From: an uncultured Acidimicrobiaceae bacterium
Lineage (GTDB): Bacteria; Actinomycetota; Acidimicrobiia; Acidimicrobiales; Ilumatobacteraceae
DNA length: 8,668 nucleotides
Direction: 5' to 3'
Assembly: GCA_903919215.1 (NCBI GenBank)
Contig: CAIXHI010000392.1
Location: 1 to 8,668 of the forward strand
Below, piece after piece: positions 8,530 to 8,668 of the stretch. Both the position numbers and the translations under genes were made by a program. The first letter of the stretch is position 1, and each line of letters opens with the position of its first letter. The notes beneath the pieces are model-generated. The model saw nothing but the letters and a program-made list of their open reading frames with translations. It did no database searches and had not been told where the DNA came from.

Positions 8530-8668
8530 CGTGCCATCACCTCGTTCACGACGCGGTCGACGACATCAGCCGCAGGGCGACGCCCGGTGGCGAGTTCACC
8601 AGCGCGGCCGGCAACATCGCTGACCGCAGCGTGGATCTGATCGCGAGCCGCGGCGCGGGCCGCTTCCG
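8526..8668 (-). CDS. Second b-type (b or b') ATP synthase subunit, C-terminal end only
   Basis: The last 46 codons of another reading frame enter from the right edge and end in TGA at 8526-8528, overlapping the atpF start by 4 nt. The peptide begins EAARAAARDQIHAAVSDVAG and ends ADVVDRVVNEVMAR. It is Ala- and Arg-rich and helical throughout, with the pattern of a b-subunit C terminus: a heptad-like stalk end, a loop (ELATGRRPA) and a final amphipathic helix. Its place directly before atpF matches the b' then b order of cyanobacterial and chloroplast-type operons. The tight ATGA overlap shows co-translation with atpF. The membrane segment and true length are outside the window, so the b versus b' label is inference from position. 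Confidence 0.8.
   Translation of the reverse strand, partial: EAARAAARDQIHAAVSDVAGRAGELATGRRPAADVVDRVVNEVMAR

Overview
The window looks like part of the chromosome of a high-GC Gram-positive-type bacterium, most likely an actinobacterium. The GC-rich codons and the sequence character of the F1 subunits fit this. A separate delta gene next to two b-type genes would suit a lineage such as Acidimicrobiia better than mycobacteria, where b and delta are fused. That placement is inference from protein character only; no marker gene such as 16S rRNA is present.

Layout. Bases 1-194 (minus strand) hold the first 64 codons of a classical short-chain dehydrogenase/reductase that runs off the left edge. 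A 68-bp divergent gap (195-262) separates it from a tight two-gene plus-strand operon (263-2851). This operon encodes a membrane-anchored AlgJ/AlgX-type SGNH acetyl-esterase/transferase followed, after 3 nt, by an AlgI/DltB-type MBOAT membrane O-acyltransferase. From the right edge to base 2925, the minus strand carries most of an F1Fo ATP synthase operon. In transcription order these are a partial b/b'-type subunit, b (atpF), delta (atpH), alpha (atpA), gamma (atpG), beta (atpD) and epsilon (atpC). The a and c subunit genes would lie beyond the right edge. The two operons converge on a 73-bp gap (2852-2924) with a perfect 10-bp GC-rich hairpin that could end transcription from both sides.

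How the genes work together. The seven atp genes encode the peripheral stalk (two b-type chains plus delta), the catalytic head (alpha, beta) and the central stalk (gamma, epsilon). They are packed with 4-nt overlaps or gaps of 1-51 nt, as expected for one co-regulated transcript. The SGNH and MBOAT pair is the standard arrangement for O-acetylating an extracytoplasmic glycan: the MBOAT passes an acyl group across the membrane and the SGNH enzyme transfers it outside. The acceptor cannot be read from this window.

The genes are of ordinary families and I see no mobile element, CRISPR array, RNA gene or clearly new system. The points worth a second look are the long C-terminal tails on alpha and gamma, the two b-type subunits with separate delta, the extended N terminus of b, and the orphan acylation pair beside the ATP synthase operon.
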